Notes: generated by a model not told the origin, from the letters alone. A stretch of 64,000 bases of DNA from Candidatus Pseudobacter hemicellulosilyticus (GCA_029202545.1 CP119311.1:6572001-6636000); one strand, 5' to 3'. Positions 43,102 to 52,317 are shown, counted from the first letter of the stretch. Numbers and translations: made by a program.

Positions 43102-44382
43102 ATGACAAATCATTCCATCCCGTTGGCGGAGCGTATGCGCCCGGAAAACCTGGACCAGCTGGTAGGGCAGGAACACCTGGCCGGCAAAGGCAGTATCCTG
43201 CGCAGCTCCATTGAACAGGGCAAAGTACCCTCCATGATCCTCTGGGGTCCGCCCGGCACTGGTAAGACCACCATGGCCAATATCATTGCCCATACCCTTC
43301 AGGTCCCTTTTTTCACCCTCAGCGCCATCAGCGCCGGAGTGAAAGATGTACGCGAAGTGATTGAAATAGCCAAAAAACAGGACCGGGCCATCCTCTTCAT
43401 TGACGAGATCCACCGCTTTAATAAAGGACAGCAGGACGCCCTCCTGGGCGCCGTAGAGAAAGGCGTGATCACCCTGATAGGCGCCACCACGGAAAACCCT
43501 TCCTTTGAGGTCAACAGCGCCCTCCTGAGCCGCTGCCTGGTATATGTCCTCAAATCCCTGGATGAAAAAGACCTGGTGAAACTATTGCAGCAGGCTATCC
43601 GCCAGGATGAATGGATGCAGCAATACAGTATTGACCTGCAGGAGACTGAAGCCATGATCAATATCTCCGGCGGGGACGCCCGCAAACTGCTCAACCTGCT
43701 GGAACTGGTGGTGGACACCCTGGCCGCCGGCGAGGCCGGTAAAAGTATTGTGGTCACCGATGAGGCCGTCATGCGCATCGCCCAGCAACGCATTGCCCTC
43801 TACGATAAAAAAGGAGAACAGCATTACGATATTATTTCCGCTTTCATCAAATCTGTCCGCGGCAGTGATCCCAATGCCGCCGTTTACTGGCTGGCCCGCA
43901 TGATAGAAGGCGGCGAGGATGTAAAATTCATCGCCCGCCGGCTGGTGATCCTGGCCAGTGAGGATATTGGCAATGCTAATCCCACCGCCCTGGTCATGGC
44001 CAATACCACTTTTGACGCCGTTACCAAGATCGGTTACCCGGAATCCAGGATCATCCTCTCCCAGTGCGCCGTATACCTTGCGTCCTCGCCAAAGAGCAAC
44101 GCCTCCTATATGGCCATCAATGATGCCCTGGCAGCTGTAAGGCAATATGGCGACCTGCCCGTGCCACTCCATATCCGCAACGCTCCCACCAAACTGATGA
44201 AGAATATGGACTATGGAAAAGGCTACCAGTATTCCCATAGCCACGAGAATAATTTCTCGGAACAGGAATACCTGCCCAAAGAGCTTGCAGGCACCACCTT
44301 CTTTGACCCGGGCAGGAACGCCCGCGAAGAAGAACTCCGGAAATTCCTGAAAGCAAGATGGAAAGACAAATACAATTATTGA
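43102..44382 (+). CDS. rarA: Replication-associated recombination AAA+ ATPase RarA/MgsA
   Basis: RarA acts at stalled replication forks. This 426-residue protein has the AAA+ domain with Walker A GPPGTGKTT (about 50-58), Walker B LFIDEIHRFNKGQQDALLGAVE, sensor ATTENPSFEV and arginine finger LLSRC. The C-terminal part (about 240-420) contains KSVRGSDPNAAVYWLARMIEGGED and SEDIGNANP, which are diagnostic for RarA/WRNIP1. The ATG at 43102 gives the usual ERMRPENLDQLVGQ. A TAACTTCG box (43086-43093) lies 8 bp upstream. Confidence 0.97.
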   Translation: MTNHSIPLAERMRPENLDQLVGQEHLAGKGSILRSSIEQGKVPSMILWGPPGTGKTTMANIIAHTLQVPFFTLSAISAGVKDVREVIEIAKKQDRAILFIDEIHRFNKGQQDALLGAVEKGVITLIGATTENPSFEVNSALLSRCLVYVLKSLDEKDLVKLLQQAIRQDEWMQQYSIDLQETEAMINISGGDARKLLNLLELVVDTLAAGEAGKSIVVTDEAVMRIAQQRIALYDKKGEQHYDIISAFIKSVRGSDPNAAVYWLARMIEGGEDVKFIARRLVILASEDIGNANPTALVMANTTFDAVTKIGYPESRIILSQCAVYLASSPKSNASYMAINDALAAVRQYGDLPVPLHIRNAPTKLMKNMDYGKGYQYSHSHENNFSEQEYLPKELAGTTFFDPGRNAREEELRKFLKARWKDKYNY

Positions 44383-44600
44383 ACGAACCAACAGGCGCCC
44401 AGCCCTGAAAGCTACCCGCTGCCACTACCAGGCCGCGGAACAGCAGGAAAAGAAATGCTGATACACCGGTAAAAAAAGCTGCTGAAAATTATTCCTGATC
44501 CGGTCAATGACAATAGAAATATCCGATACAGCCGTTTATACAGATAAGCACTTATTCATAACAGGTAGTATAACTAATTTCTGAACGTAATCATACCATC

Positions 44601-45053
44601 ATGACCTGGACCTGCAAACCATTTTCCCAGCTCAGCACCACTGAACTCTATGCCATTCTTCAACTGCGCACGGAAGTATTTGTGGTGGAACAGCAATGCG
44701 TTTTCCAGGATATGGACAATAAAGACCAGCATTGCCTGCACCTGTTTACCTGGAAGGGTGATGTGCTGGCTGCCTATGCGCGACTGGTCCCGGCCGGTAT
44801 TTCTTTTGCCGAACCCAGCATAGGCCGGGTGGTCAGTTCGCCACTGGCGCGGGGTACAGGGGTTGGCCGGCAACTGATGCAGGAAGCCATCCGCCAGCTG
44901 TACCAGCACTGGGGTCCTTCGCCTGTCCGTATAGGCGCGCAGTTGTACCTGGAAAACTTCTATGCCTCTTTAGGGTTTTTACGAAGTAGTGAAAACTATC
45001 CCGAAGACAATATTCTACATCTTGAAATGTTACTCCCACTAATACACGGATAG
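44601..45053 (+). CDS. GNAT N-acetyltransferase (ElaA-like)
   Basis: This 150-residue acetyltransferase is similar to ElaA. Motifs are LYAILQLRTEVFVVEQQC at the start (RxEVFVVEQ is characteristic), IGRVVSSPLARGTGVGRQLM as the acetyl-CoA-binding motif (R/Q-x-x-G-x-G), and NFYASLGF near the end. The substrate is unknown. It is preceded by 218 bp without a recognisable gene. A run of nine to ten T lies about 30 bp after the stop. Confidence 0.9.
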   Translation: MTWTCKPFSQLSTTELYAILQLRTEVFVVEQQCVFQDMDNKDQHCLHLFTWKGDVLAAYARLVPAGISFAEPSIGRVVSSPLARGTGVGRQLMQEAIRQLYQHWGPSPVRIGAQLYLENFYASLGFLRSSENYPEDNILHLEMLLPLIHG

Positions 45054-45205
45054 TCAGCTGCACATAGGTTTTCTACGAAATTTTTTTTTTGTTTTAACAC
45101 ACAAAAAAGAACAATTCTGCGTTATAACTGCAATATTTTCCCGCGCTGACCTTTGATAGCCCGGAAAATCCAATGACCGTCTGAAAACTATAAATCTAAT
45201 ATTCC

Positions 45206-46159
45206 ATGAAACAGAATTTACACGTTTCTGTTAGGAAGTGCTTTGTGCTGTCGCTGACACTACTGTGTTCTTATTTACCTTCCTTTAGCCAGGGCTATGG
45301 CAGCCAATCCTCCTTTGAAATTGGCCTTACAGTTGGACCATCCAACTTCCTTGGCGACCTTGGCGGTAATGCCGGAAAAGGCACCAGATTTATCAAGGAC
45401 AATAACTTCAGAATGACCAAGCTCACCTGGGGTGGGTACCTGGCCTATCAGCCGGCAGAATGGTTAGGCTTCAGGCTGGCATTGAACATGGGCCGCCTGG
45501 AAGGTGATGACGCCATCATCAACGGCAAAGGAGGGTATGAAGAAGCCCGTAAGCTGCGCAATTCCAACTTCCGCTCTCCCCTGACAGAAGGTCTACTGCT
45601 GGCCGAATTCTATCCTACCGTTTTTATTGAACGGGATCCTTCAGACACCTGGCTAAAATTCCGCCCCTATGCGCTGATCGGTATAGGTGTTTTTAAATTC
45701 AACCCCCAGGGTACTGATCCCCTGACCGGTAACTGGGTTGACCTGAAACCCCTGCGTACAGAAGGCCAGGGCCTGCCGGAATACCCTGACAGGAAAGAAT
45801 ACAAGCTCACCCAATTCAATATCCCCATGGGTATTGGTATCAAATATTTCCTGAGTGAAAAAGTGAACCTGGGCCTGGAGATCATCCACCGCCAGACCTT
45901 CACGGATTATATTGATGATGTCAGCACCAATTATGTTGACCCCGCCGCATTCTATGCGCATATGCCGCTGGCCCAGGCCCGCCTGGCTGAACGCATGGCC
46001 AATAAAAGCGGTGGCACCGGCACCCGTTTCACTGCCGGACAGAAAAGAGGTAACCCCAACCAGAACGATGCTTATTATACCGTTGGTGTAAAGCTGGGCA
46101 TACGCCTGGGTAGCAATGATCCCTGGAGCAACTCAACCCGTTGCCCGGTCCGTTTCTAA
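45206..46159 (+). CDS. Outer-membrane beta-barrel protein (DUF6089-like)
   Basis: This 317-residue exported protein has a signal peptide (ends near PSFSQG) and then alternating strands typical of an eight- to ten-stranded outer-membrane barrel. FEIGLTVGPSNFLGDLGG near the start and GIKYFLSEKVNLGLEIIHRQTFTDYIDDVS in the later part are motifs I associate with DUF6089 barrels of Bacteroidota. The protein ends with RCPVRF, a C-terminal aromatic residue as in BAM substrates. Its function is unknown. It is upstream of the sorting-tail-like gene by 78 bp and may share a transcript. Confidence 0.85.
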   Translation: MKQNLHVSVRKCFVLSLTLLCSYLPSFSQGYGSQSSFEIGLTVGPSNFLGDLGGNAGKGTRFIKDNNFRMTKLTWGGYLAYQPAEWLGFRLALNMGRLEGDDAIINGKGGYEEARKLRNSNFRSPLTEGLLLAEFYPTVFIERDPSDTWLKFRPYALIGIGVFKFNPQGTDPLTGNWVDLKPLRTEGQGLPEYPDRKEYKLTQFNIPMGIGIKYFLSEKVNLGLEIIHRQTFTDYIDDVSTNYVDPAAFYAHMPLAQARLAERMANKSGGTGTRFTAGQKRGNPNQNDAYYTVGVKLGIRLGSNDPWSNSTRCPVRF

Positions 46160-46237
46160 GGCTGCCGCAACACCAGCAATGATCCGTACCCTTTTTTTAA
46201 TTAACATGATCCCTGTTCACTGATCTTTCAATAGCCT

Positions 46238-46639
46238 ATGCATCCATCTGTACGTTCTACCACTTTTACTGCTGTGCGCCTGGTGACCCTGACAACCCTG
46301 TCCTGGTTTACCGCACAAGCACCCGCTTCCGCTGCCAGTCCGGCGCCGGAAAGGCCTGTGGAGGACACCATTGTGGTGCGCAAACAGGTAACCCATAAGA
46401 AATACAGGGTAAATCTATATCCCAACGCCAGCCATGAACAACTGTTCTTTCATGCCGCAGGCCGGGAAGGAAAAGTGTATCACTTATATCTTTTTGATGT
46501 GGAAGGAAAACTGGTGCGCCAGGCGCTGGTGACCAATGAACAGACCACTGTACTCCGCTCGCTGGAAAAAGGGAATTATTCCTATGAGGTGTTCAGCAAT
46601 GACGAGCGGATCAGCAACGGTCAGCTGATCAAAAAATAA
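46238..46639 (+). CDS. Small exported protein resembling a lone type IX secretion C-terminal domain
   Basis: This 133-residue protein has an N-terminal hydrophobic region (about 12-33) and a domain at about 58-133. VNLYPNASHEQLFF, YLFDVEGKLVRQALV, and LEKGNYSYEVFSNDERISNGQLIKK follow the pattern of the type A T9SS sorting domain (YPNP..., G..V..., L..G.Y...G..IKK). No passenger domain precedes it, so the tail itself is nearly the whole protein. It could be a decoy, a T9SS accessory protein, or a beta-sandwich with another role. The first residue position is uncertain. Confidence 0.65.
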   Translation: MHPSVRSTTFTAVRLVTLTTLSWFTAQAPASAASPAPERPVEDTIVVRKQVTHKKYRVNLYPNASHEQLFFHAAGREGKVYHLYLFDVEGKLVRQALVTNEQTTVLRSLEKGNYSYEVFSNDERISNGQLIKK

Positions 46640-46730
46640 ACGGCCCTCTTGTATGTCCTGCGGAAAAGCAGGCATGCGATCAACGGGACGCCAACCAAAC
46701 ACGAGTTCTTTGCTTTTCCATAACTAATAA

Positions 46731-46929
46731 CCAATAAGCAGCAGGGGAATTAGTAAAATCCAACATCCGGTTGAGTCAAACCTGATCCGTTCCCTATTAT
46801 TTCAGTACCCAGATCAAAAGATTTTATTAGCGGTCCCCTGCGCCGCTTATTGGGAAGCAAACAAATTATCTGGTGCTTCCAGTATCCTCAGTAGCCGGCG
46901 ATGAGCAATTGCCGGCTATTTGTTTTTTA
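46731..46929 (+). ncRNA. Candidate structured RNA with intrinsic terminator
   Basis: This gene-free region folds strongly. CCAATAAGC (46731-46739) pairs with GCTTATTGG (46845-46853), GCAGGGGA (46741-46748) with TCCCCTGC (46834-46841), and TAGTAAAATC (46751-46760) with GATTTTATTA (46820-46829), one G-U. An inner hairpin spans 46765-46786. GGAAGCA (46853-46859) can pair with TGCTTCC (46874-46880). A terminator follows: TAGCCGGC (46892-46899) with GCCGGCTA (46911-46918) and then TTTGTTTTTT. It may be a small RNA, a 6S-like RNA, or a folded 3' region of the upstream gene; a MITE is an alternative. No clear promoter was found. The flanks 46640-46730 and 46930-47048 show nothing else. Confidence 0.45.
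46892..46929 (+). terminator. Intrinsic terminator of upstream transcript or candidate RNA
   Basis: An 8-bp stem (TAGCCGGC/GCCGGCTA) with an 11-nt loop precedes a T-rich run ending near 46929. The T-run is on the plus strand only, so it does not serve the leftward deoxynucleotidase gene. Confidence 0.8.
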
Positions 46930-47048
46930 GCCTGCCATGCCGGTACAATATTCCCTGCAGACGGAGCACAAGGGCGCCGGCAACTGACAACAGAACGCCA
47001 GGGCCGGCCAGGTCAGTGCATGCACAATACAGGAACGCAGGTAAATGC

Positions 47049-47588
47049 TTATTGCAGGAAGATAGTGGCAGCCTCCGCCCAGTTGCTGATCCGGTCATAG
47101 CCTTCCACATTGAGGTTATGCGCCGCACTGAAGATATAGGGCTTGCCTTTGAAGTATTTCAGGTTCTTGACATGATCATCGATCATGAAATCTCCATACA
47201 CCAGCTTTTTATCGCCACAGAGGGTCAGCTGACGCCAGCTGAGAAAAGGAAAATGCTCCAGGAGCCAGTCGTGCTTATCCTTCAGGGAATTGGGAAATTC
47301 CATGGCCGAAGAAACAATGTACAGCTCATATTTTTGGTTGATCTCTTCCAACACCTCCACACTGTCCTTTATCACGGGAAGGTTCCGGAAAAAGCCGGGG
47401 GATAGCAGTCGTTCATGGACCAGGGCCTGGTGCTGTTCGGGGAAGCCTTTTTCCCAGCTGCCGAATTCCAGCATTTTGTTATAATCCACATCCAGGCCAT
47501 ATTGCTGGCGGTACCAGCTGATCATATCATTCATGGGGTCCGCGATCACTTCGTCCATGTCTACAATAACGCGTTGCATGCTACTCAT
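47049..47588 (-). CDS. 5'(3')-deoxyribonucleotidase-like HAD phosphatase
   Basis: This 179-residue HAD-family protein is of the NT5C/YorS-type 5'(3')-deoxyribonucleotidase group, which dephosphorylates deoxynucleoside monophosphates. Motif I is DMDEVIAD (10-17), SSAM (about 93-96) is motif II, and GDFMIDDHVKNL is motif IV. It begins 2 bp after the uvrA stop, so the two are translated from one mRNA. A second ATG three codons in (47579) is an alternative start. The link with uvrA suggests clean-up of nucleotides after repair, which is inference. Confidence 0.88.
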   Translation of the reverse strand: MSSMQRVIVDMDEVIADPMNDMISWYRQQYGLDVDYNKMLEFGSWEKGFPEQHQALVHERLLSPGFFRNLPVIKDSVEVLEEINQKYELYIVSSAMEFPNSLKDKHDWLLEHFPFLSWRQLTLCGDKKLVYGDFMIDDHVKNLKYFKGKPYIFSAAHNLNVEGYDRISNWAEAATIFLQ

Positions 47589-47590
47589 CT

Positions 47591-50476
47591 TTATTTAAGT
47601 TCGTCTTTCAGGAATTTTCCGGTATGACTTTCTTTCACCTTGACCAGGTCTTCCGGCAGCCCTTCAAACAGGATACGGCCACCGCCATCCCCGCCTTCAG
47701 GTCCCAGGTCAATGATATGGTCCGCCACTTTCACTACATCCAGGTTATGTTCAATCACCAGCACGGTATTGCCCCGGTCTACCAGCTTGTTCAGCACTTC
47801 CAGCAGGTGCTGGATATCTTCAAAATGCAGCCCGGTGGTTGGTTCGTCCAGAATATAAAAGGTCTTGCCCGTATCCTTCTTGGATAATTCGGTAGAGAGC
47901 TTCACCCGCTGCGCTTCGCCGCCGCTTAATGTTACGGCGGACTGCCCCAGGGTGATATAGCCCAGTCCCACTTCCTGCAGGACCTTTATCTTCCGGTAGA
48001 TATAGGGTACGTTCTCAAAGAACTCCACGGCATCATCCACCGTCATGTCCAGCACATCACTGATGGACTTTCCTTTGTACCGGATCTCCAGGGTCTCCCG
48101 GTTATACCGCTTGCCCTGGCATTTTTCGCAGGGGACATATACATCAGGCAGGAAGTTCATTTCAATGACCCGCATACCGCCGCCTTCACATACATCACAG
48201 CGGCCACCTTTCACATTGAAGGAAAAGCGCCCGGCATTGTACCCGCGGATCTTGGCTTCCGGCACCGCCGCAAACAACGTACGGATATCCGTAAAGAAAC
48301 CACAGTAGGTAGCAGGGTTACTGCGGGGGGTACGGCCAATGGGCGACTGGTCAATCTCGATCACTTTATCAATATTGTCCAGCCCTTTCACCGTTTTGTA
48401 TTCCAGCGCCTGCAATTTGGAATTGTAGGCATGTTTACTCAGGATGGGGTATAATGTTTCATTGATCAGGGTACTCTTACCGCTGCCGCTAACACCCGTT
48501 ACCGCAATGAATTTCCCCAGCGGGAACTTCACATCCACATTCTTCAGGTTATTGCCTTTGGCGCCTTTCAGCTCCAGGGTCTTTCCATTCCCCTTACGCC
48601 TTTCCGTAGGCACTACAATAGCCCGGTGGCCATTGAGGTAGGAAGAGGTCAGCGTATCCAGCTTCAGCAATGCTTTGGGATCACCCTGGGCCACTATCCT
48701 GCCGCCATGATAGCCAGCTTTGGGACCAATATCCACCAGGTGATCAGCCGCCATCATGATATCCTTATCATGTTCCACTACCAGCACACTGTTACCAATA
48801 TTGCGCAGGTTCTGGAGGGCCTGGATCAGCTGGTGATTATCCCGCTGGTGCAGCCCGATACTTGGTTCGTCCAGAATATAGGTGATACCCTGCAGCTGCG
48901 ATCCGATCTGGGTAGCCAGCCTGATCCGCTGGGATTCCCCGCCGCTAAGCGTCCTGGAAGCACGGTTAAGCGTGAGGTAGGTCAAACCCACGTCCAGCAG
49001 GAACTGCAGGCGCTCCCGGATCTCTTTCAGCACATCCTTGGCAATAGCGTTCTGCTTATCACTCAGGCGGTCTTCAATATTGACAAACCAGCGCATCAGC
49101 TTATCGAGGTTCTGCTCGCTGATCTGGGAAATATTTTCACCATCCACTTTGAACCAGAGACTTTCCTTTTTAAGGCGGGCGCCATCGCAGGTGCTGCAGG
49201 TCTTCAGTTCCATGAACTGTTCCACCCACTGGCGAATGGCATCACTGGAGCTGCCGGCAAACCAGCGTTTGAGCTGGGGCACCAGTCCTTCATACTCCTC
49301 TGCATACACATTGCCTTCCACAGTATCAAAGTCCAGGTGTTCTTCCTGGGGGCCGGTCTCATTGCCGTACAGGACCAGGTTAAGGGCCTTGGCCGGCATT
49401 TTATTCAGGGGCGTGTCCAGGCTGAACTTATGTTGTTTGGCCAGCTTCTGGACCTGGTTAAATACATAGTTTTCCCTTTCCTCTCCCAGCGGGGCCAGGC
49501 CGCCTTTGTTGATGCTCAGGTCCCAGTCGGGTACAATGGCATCCATACTGATCTGGTATACCACCCCCAGTCCTTTACAGGTAGGACAGGCGCCGTAAGG
49601 GCTGTTGAAAGAAAAGGAATTGGGCGAAGGCTCTTCATAGCTGATGCCGGTGTCCTCACACATCAGCTGCTTGGAATACTGCACTACCTTGTTGGTATCA
49701 TTCACCAGCAGGAAGAGCAGGTCCTTACCCATCTGAAGGGCTTTCTGTACACTCTGGCTTACACGGACCTTCATATCATCGGTCACCGCCATACGATCTA
49801 TCACCACTTCAATATCGTGGATCTTGTAGCGGTCTACCTGCATCTTGGGCGCCAGGTCTTTCACCTCGCCATCCACCCGCACTTTCAGGTAGCCTTTTTT
49901 CCGGATATCTTCAAAGAGTTCCCGGTAATGACCTTTCCGGCCACGCACCAGGGGCGCCAGCAGGGAGATCTTTTTGTTCTTATATTTTTTGTAGATATTA
50001 TCCACTATTTCTTCCTCGCTGAACTTCACCATCTTTTTGCCGGTGTTGTAGCTGTAGGCTTCACCCACACGGGCGTAGAGCAGGCGCATGAAATCGTACA
50101 CCTCTGTAATAGTGCCTACCGTAGAGCGGGGATTTTTGTTGGTGGTCTTCTGCTCAATGGAGATCACCGGCGACAGGCCCGTGATCTTATCCACGTCCGG
50201 GCGCTCCATATCACCGATGAACTGCCGGGCGTAGGCGCCGAAACTTTCCATGTACCGACGCTGACCTTCTGCGTATATAGTATCAAATGCCAGGGAAGAT
50301 TTTCCGCTGCCGCTGATACCGGTAATGACCACCAGTTTATTTTTGGGAATGCTGATATCAATGTTCTTCAGGTTGTGTACCCTGGCGCCGAAAACTTCAA
50401 TAGCATCCAGGGGTTCTTTGCTGTTACCTTGTCCGTTTTCCACTAACACATCCTTGTTAACTTTCGCTTTTGCCAT
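47591..50476 (-). CDS. uvrA: Excinuclease ABC subunit UvrA
   Basis: UvrA recognises DNA lesions in nucleotide excision repair. This 961-residue protein has two ABC-type ATPase units: GISGSGKSSL near residue 40 and GVSGSGKSTL near 640, with signatures LSGGESQRIRLA and LSGGEAQRVKLS and Walker B ILDEPSIGLH and ILDEPTTGLH. Zinc-binding CPTC and CDVCEGGGMR...CEKC segments are present. I chose the ATG at 50476 (MAKAKVNKDVL); a frame 30 codons longer has an implausible N-terminus. It is followed by the deoxynucleotidase gene. Confidence 0.98.
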   Translation of the reverse strand: MAKAKVNKDVLVENGQGNSKEPLDAIEVFGARVHNLKNIDISIPKNKLVVITGISGSGKSSLAFDTIYAEGQRRYMESFGAYARQFIGDMERPDVDKITGLSPVISIEQKTTNKNPRSTVGTITEVYDFMRLLYARVGEAYSYNTGKKMVKFSEEEIVDNIYKKYKNKKISLLAPLVRGRKGHYRELFEDIRKKGYLKVRVDGEVKDLAPKMQVDRYKIHDIEVVIDRMAVTDDMKVRVSQSVQKALQMGKDLLFLLVNDTNKVVQYSKQLMCEDTGISYEEPSPNSFSFNSPYGACPTCKGLGVVYQISMDAIVPDWDLSINKGGLAPLGEERENYVFNQVQKLAKQHKFSLDTPLNKMPAKALNLVLYGNETGPQEEHLDFDTVEGNVYAEEYEGLVPQLKRWFAGSSSDAIRQWVEQFMELKTCSTCDGARLKKESLWFKVDGENISQISEQNLDKLMRWFVNIEDRLSDKQNAIAKDVLKEIRERLQFLLDVGLTYLTLNRASRTLSGGESQRIRLATQIGSQLQGITYILDEPSIGLHQRDNHQLIQALQNLRNIGNSVLVVEHDKDIMMAADHLVDIGPKAGYHGGRIVAQGDPKALLKLDTLTSSYLNGHRAIVVPTERRKGNGKTLELKGAKGNNLKNVDVKFPLGKFIAVTGVSGSGKSTLINETLYPILSKHAYNSKLQALEYKTVKGLDNIDKVIEIDQSPIGRTPRSNPATYCGFFTDIRTLFAAVPEAKIRGYNAGRFSFNVKGGRCDVCEGGGMRVIEMNFLPDVYVPCEKCQGKRYNRETLEIRYKGKSISDVLDMTVDDAVEFFENVPYIYRKIKVLQEVGLGYITLGQSAVTLSGGEAQRVKLSTELSKKDTGKTFYILDEPTTGLHFEDIQHLLEVLNKLVDRGNTVLVIEHNLDVVKVADHIIDLGPEGGDGGGRILFEGLPEDLVKVKESHTGKFLKDELK

Positions 50477-50775
50477 ATGTTGATACGGGGGACTGATTTT
50501 TGTGGAGTCAAAGATAAGAACAAAAGGAGAGCGGAATTGTTGGCTGGGGAACAGCATTTTTAGCATTCATAATCAATAAGATAAGAGAAAAAAATAGTTT
50601 GTGGTATGCAATTTGAAAGAAGGGAATGGAGTGTTTGGGGAAGATTGGAAAATTTGCAGTCCATTTAAATATTTTTCAGAGCTTTGCGTTCTTACAAGTG
50701 CCTGACGAATAGCAAATCATGAGACTTGGCAAAAGCAAATTGTTTCACCCTTCACTTACATTAAAAACAATGTGT

Positions 50776-51444
50776 ATGAAAATGATCAGAAACACCCTGA
50801 CAGGAATTATGGCGGCCTCAGTAGTAATGGCGGGCTGCCAGAACATGACGAAAACCCAAAAAGGAGCAGCCATCGGAACAGCAGGTGGCGCAGCTGCCGG
50901 CGCCGTTATCGGTAAAGCCGCAGGTAATACTGCCCTGGGAGCCATCATCGGCGCAGCCGTAGGTGGTGTAACCGGTACCGTTATCGGGAAGAAAATGGAC
51001 AAACAGGCTGAGCAAATTAAGAACGAAGTACCCGGCGCTACGGTAGAACGTGTTGGCGAGGGTATTGTAGTAAAATTTGCGGACAATGTATTGTTCGGTT
51101 TTGACCGGTCCGATCTTTCGGCCACTGCCCAGGGCAACCTGGACAAACTGGCTACCGTCCTGAAAAATAATCCGGATACAGATATCGAGATCCAGGGCCA
51201 TACTGACGCCCGGGGTACCGATGCCTACAACCAGACCCTCTCTGAAAAAAGAGCTAACTCCTGCGCCGCTTACCTGAAAAATAAAGGCGTAGCCAGCTCC
51301 CGCATCACTGCCAAGGGTTATGGCAAAACAGCTCCCGTGGCTACCAACGACACAGAAGAAGGTCGCGCACAGAACCGCCGCGTGAACTTCGTGATCAGCG
51401 CTAACGAAAAAATGAAAGCAGACGCCCAGAAAGAAGGCAACTAA
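50776..51444 (+). CDS. OmpA-family lipoprotein with glycine-zipper
   Basis: This 222-residue protein is an exported lipoprotein: MAGC at about 19-22 is a lipobox. A glycine- and alanine-rich segment (about 30-80; GTAGGAAAGAVIG and GAIIGAAVGGVTG) is a glycine-zipper likely to insert in membrane. An OmpA-like peptidoglycan-binding domain occupies about 95-210, with the diagnostic IQGHTDARGTDAYNQTLSEKRA and RITAKGYGKTAPVA...GRAQNRRV. It links the outer membrane to peptidoglycan. I chose the start at 50776 among three nearby ATG codons. Confidence 0.92.
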   Translation: MKMIRNTLTGIMAASVVMAGCQNMTKTQKGAAIGTAGGAAAGAVIGKAAGNTALGAIIGAAVGGVTGTVIGKKMDKQAEQIKNEVPGATVERVGEGIVVKFADNVLFGFDRSDLSATAQGNLDKLATVLKNNPDTDIEIQGHTDARGTDAYNQTLSEKRANSCAAYLKNKGVASSRITAKGYGKTAPVATNDTEEGRAQNRRVNFVISANEKMKADAQKEGN

Positions 51445-51610
51445 CTTTTATCACATTTTATCGATCCACTATTGCAGGCAAATTGCTGTCACCAGATAGC
51501 AGAAGGGAATTTTTTGCCTGCATTCCGGGGCAGGGGTAAAGCATCAATTGAATGATGACGTTAAAAAACCCGGCACAATACCCGGACATTTAAAAACAAA
51601 AATCAAACGA

Positions 51611-52249
51611 ATGAAAACAAAACTTTTTCTGCTCACTGCCCTGCTTACCACTGGCGTAGCAGCTGTGAATGCACAAACGAGCTTTGGTATACGCGCTGGC
51701 GTGAATTTCCAGAACCTGAACGGCGAAGACGTTACAGGTGATGATTTTGATTATAAATTGAAAACAGGTTTCCATGTAGGCGTAAATGCGGAAATCCCAC
51801 TGGCCGCGGAATTCTATTTACAACCGGGCGTTTTATTCAGCATGAAAGGTGCAAAAGCGGATGATGACAATGATACCAAGGTTAATATAGGTTACATAGA
51901 AGTACCCATCAACTTCCTGTTCAAACCTGAGTTGGGCAATGGTAAGCTGCTGCTCGGCGTTGGACCCTATGTAGGCTTTGGTGTAACCGGTAAGATAAAA
52001 GGCGATGGCGACGATGTTGACATTGAATTTGCCAATGAAGCATCCGGGCTCGATGCCCTTCGGACCATCCGTCGTTTCGATGCAGGTGGCAACCTGCTCT
52101 TCGGCTATGAGTTCAGCAATAAATTGTCCCTGCAGCTGAACGCCCAACTGGGTATGCTGAATATTGCGCCGGATATTGAAGGCGTCCCCGACAACGATTA
52201 CAAGATAAAAAATACCGGCTTCGGCGTATCTGTAGGCTACCGGTTCTAA
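51611..52249 (+). CDS. Outer-membrane beta-barrel protein (porin family)
   Basis: This 212-residue outer-membrane barrel has a signal peptide (MKTKLFLLTALLTTGVAAVNAQ) and eight or so amphipathic strands, beginning TSFGIRAGVNFQNL and ending VGYRF with a terminal aromatic. LQPGVLFSMKGA, VPINFLFKPELG and GVGPYVGFG are the motifs of this Bacteroidota barrel family. Its function is not known. The ATG at 51611 is chosen because it gives the signal peptide. A strong terminator follows. Confidence 0.9.
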   Translation: MKTKLFLLTALLTTGVAAVNAQTSFGIRAGVNFQNLNGEDVTGDDFDYKLKTGFHVGVNAEIPLAAEFYLQPGVLFSMKGAKADDDNDTKVNIGYIEVPINFLFKPELGNGKLLLGVGPYVGFGVTGKIKGDGDDVDIEFANEASGLDALRTIRRFDAGGNLLFGYEFSNKLSLQLNAQLGMLNIAPDIEGVPDNDYKIKNTGFGVSVGYRF

Positions 52250-52283
52250 TGCACGATAGTTTTTTGCTTGCCTTTTCTTATTG

Positions 52284-52317
52284 AATGCCCGGGGACTAAC
52301 CAGCCCGGGCATTTTTA
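52284..52317 (+). terminator. Intrinsic terminator after porin-like gene
   Basis: AATGCCCGGG (52284-52293) pairs with CCCGGGCATT (52304-52313) around a 10-nt loop, followed by TTTATGT. It is a clean stem, separating the barrel gene from the methionine promoter. Confidence 0.9.

Noticed and set aside
45082..45095. T-run after the GNAT gene as a terminator
   Set aside because: No convincing stem precedes the homopolymer run; it may be plain A/T-rich intergenic sequence.
46920..47405. 161-residue plus-strand frame over the terminator and deoxynucleotidase gene
   Set aside because: It begins at a T-run after the terminator and is opposite a convincing HAD phosphatase gene.
48626..50446. 606-residue reading frame antisense to uvrA
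   Set aside because: The frame mirrors the uvrA gene and encodes no recognisable domain.
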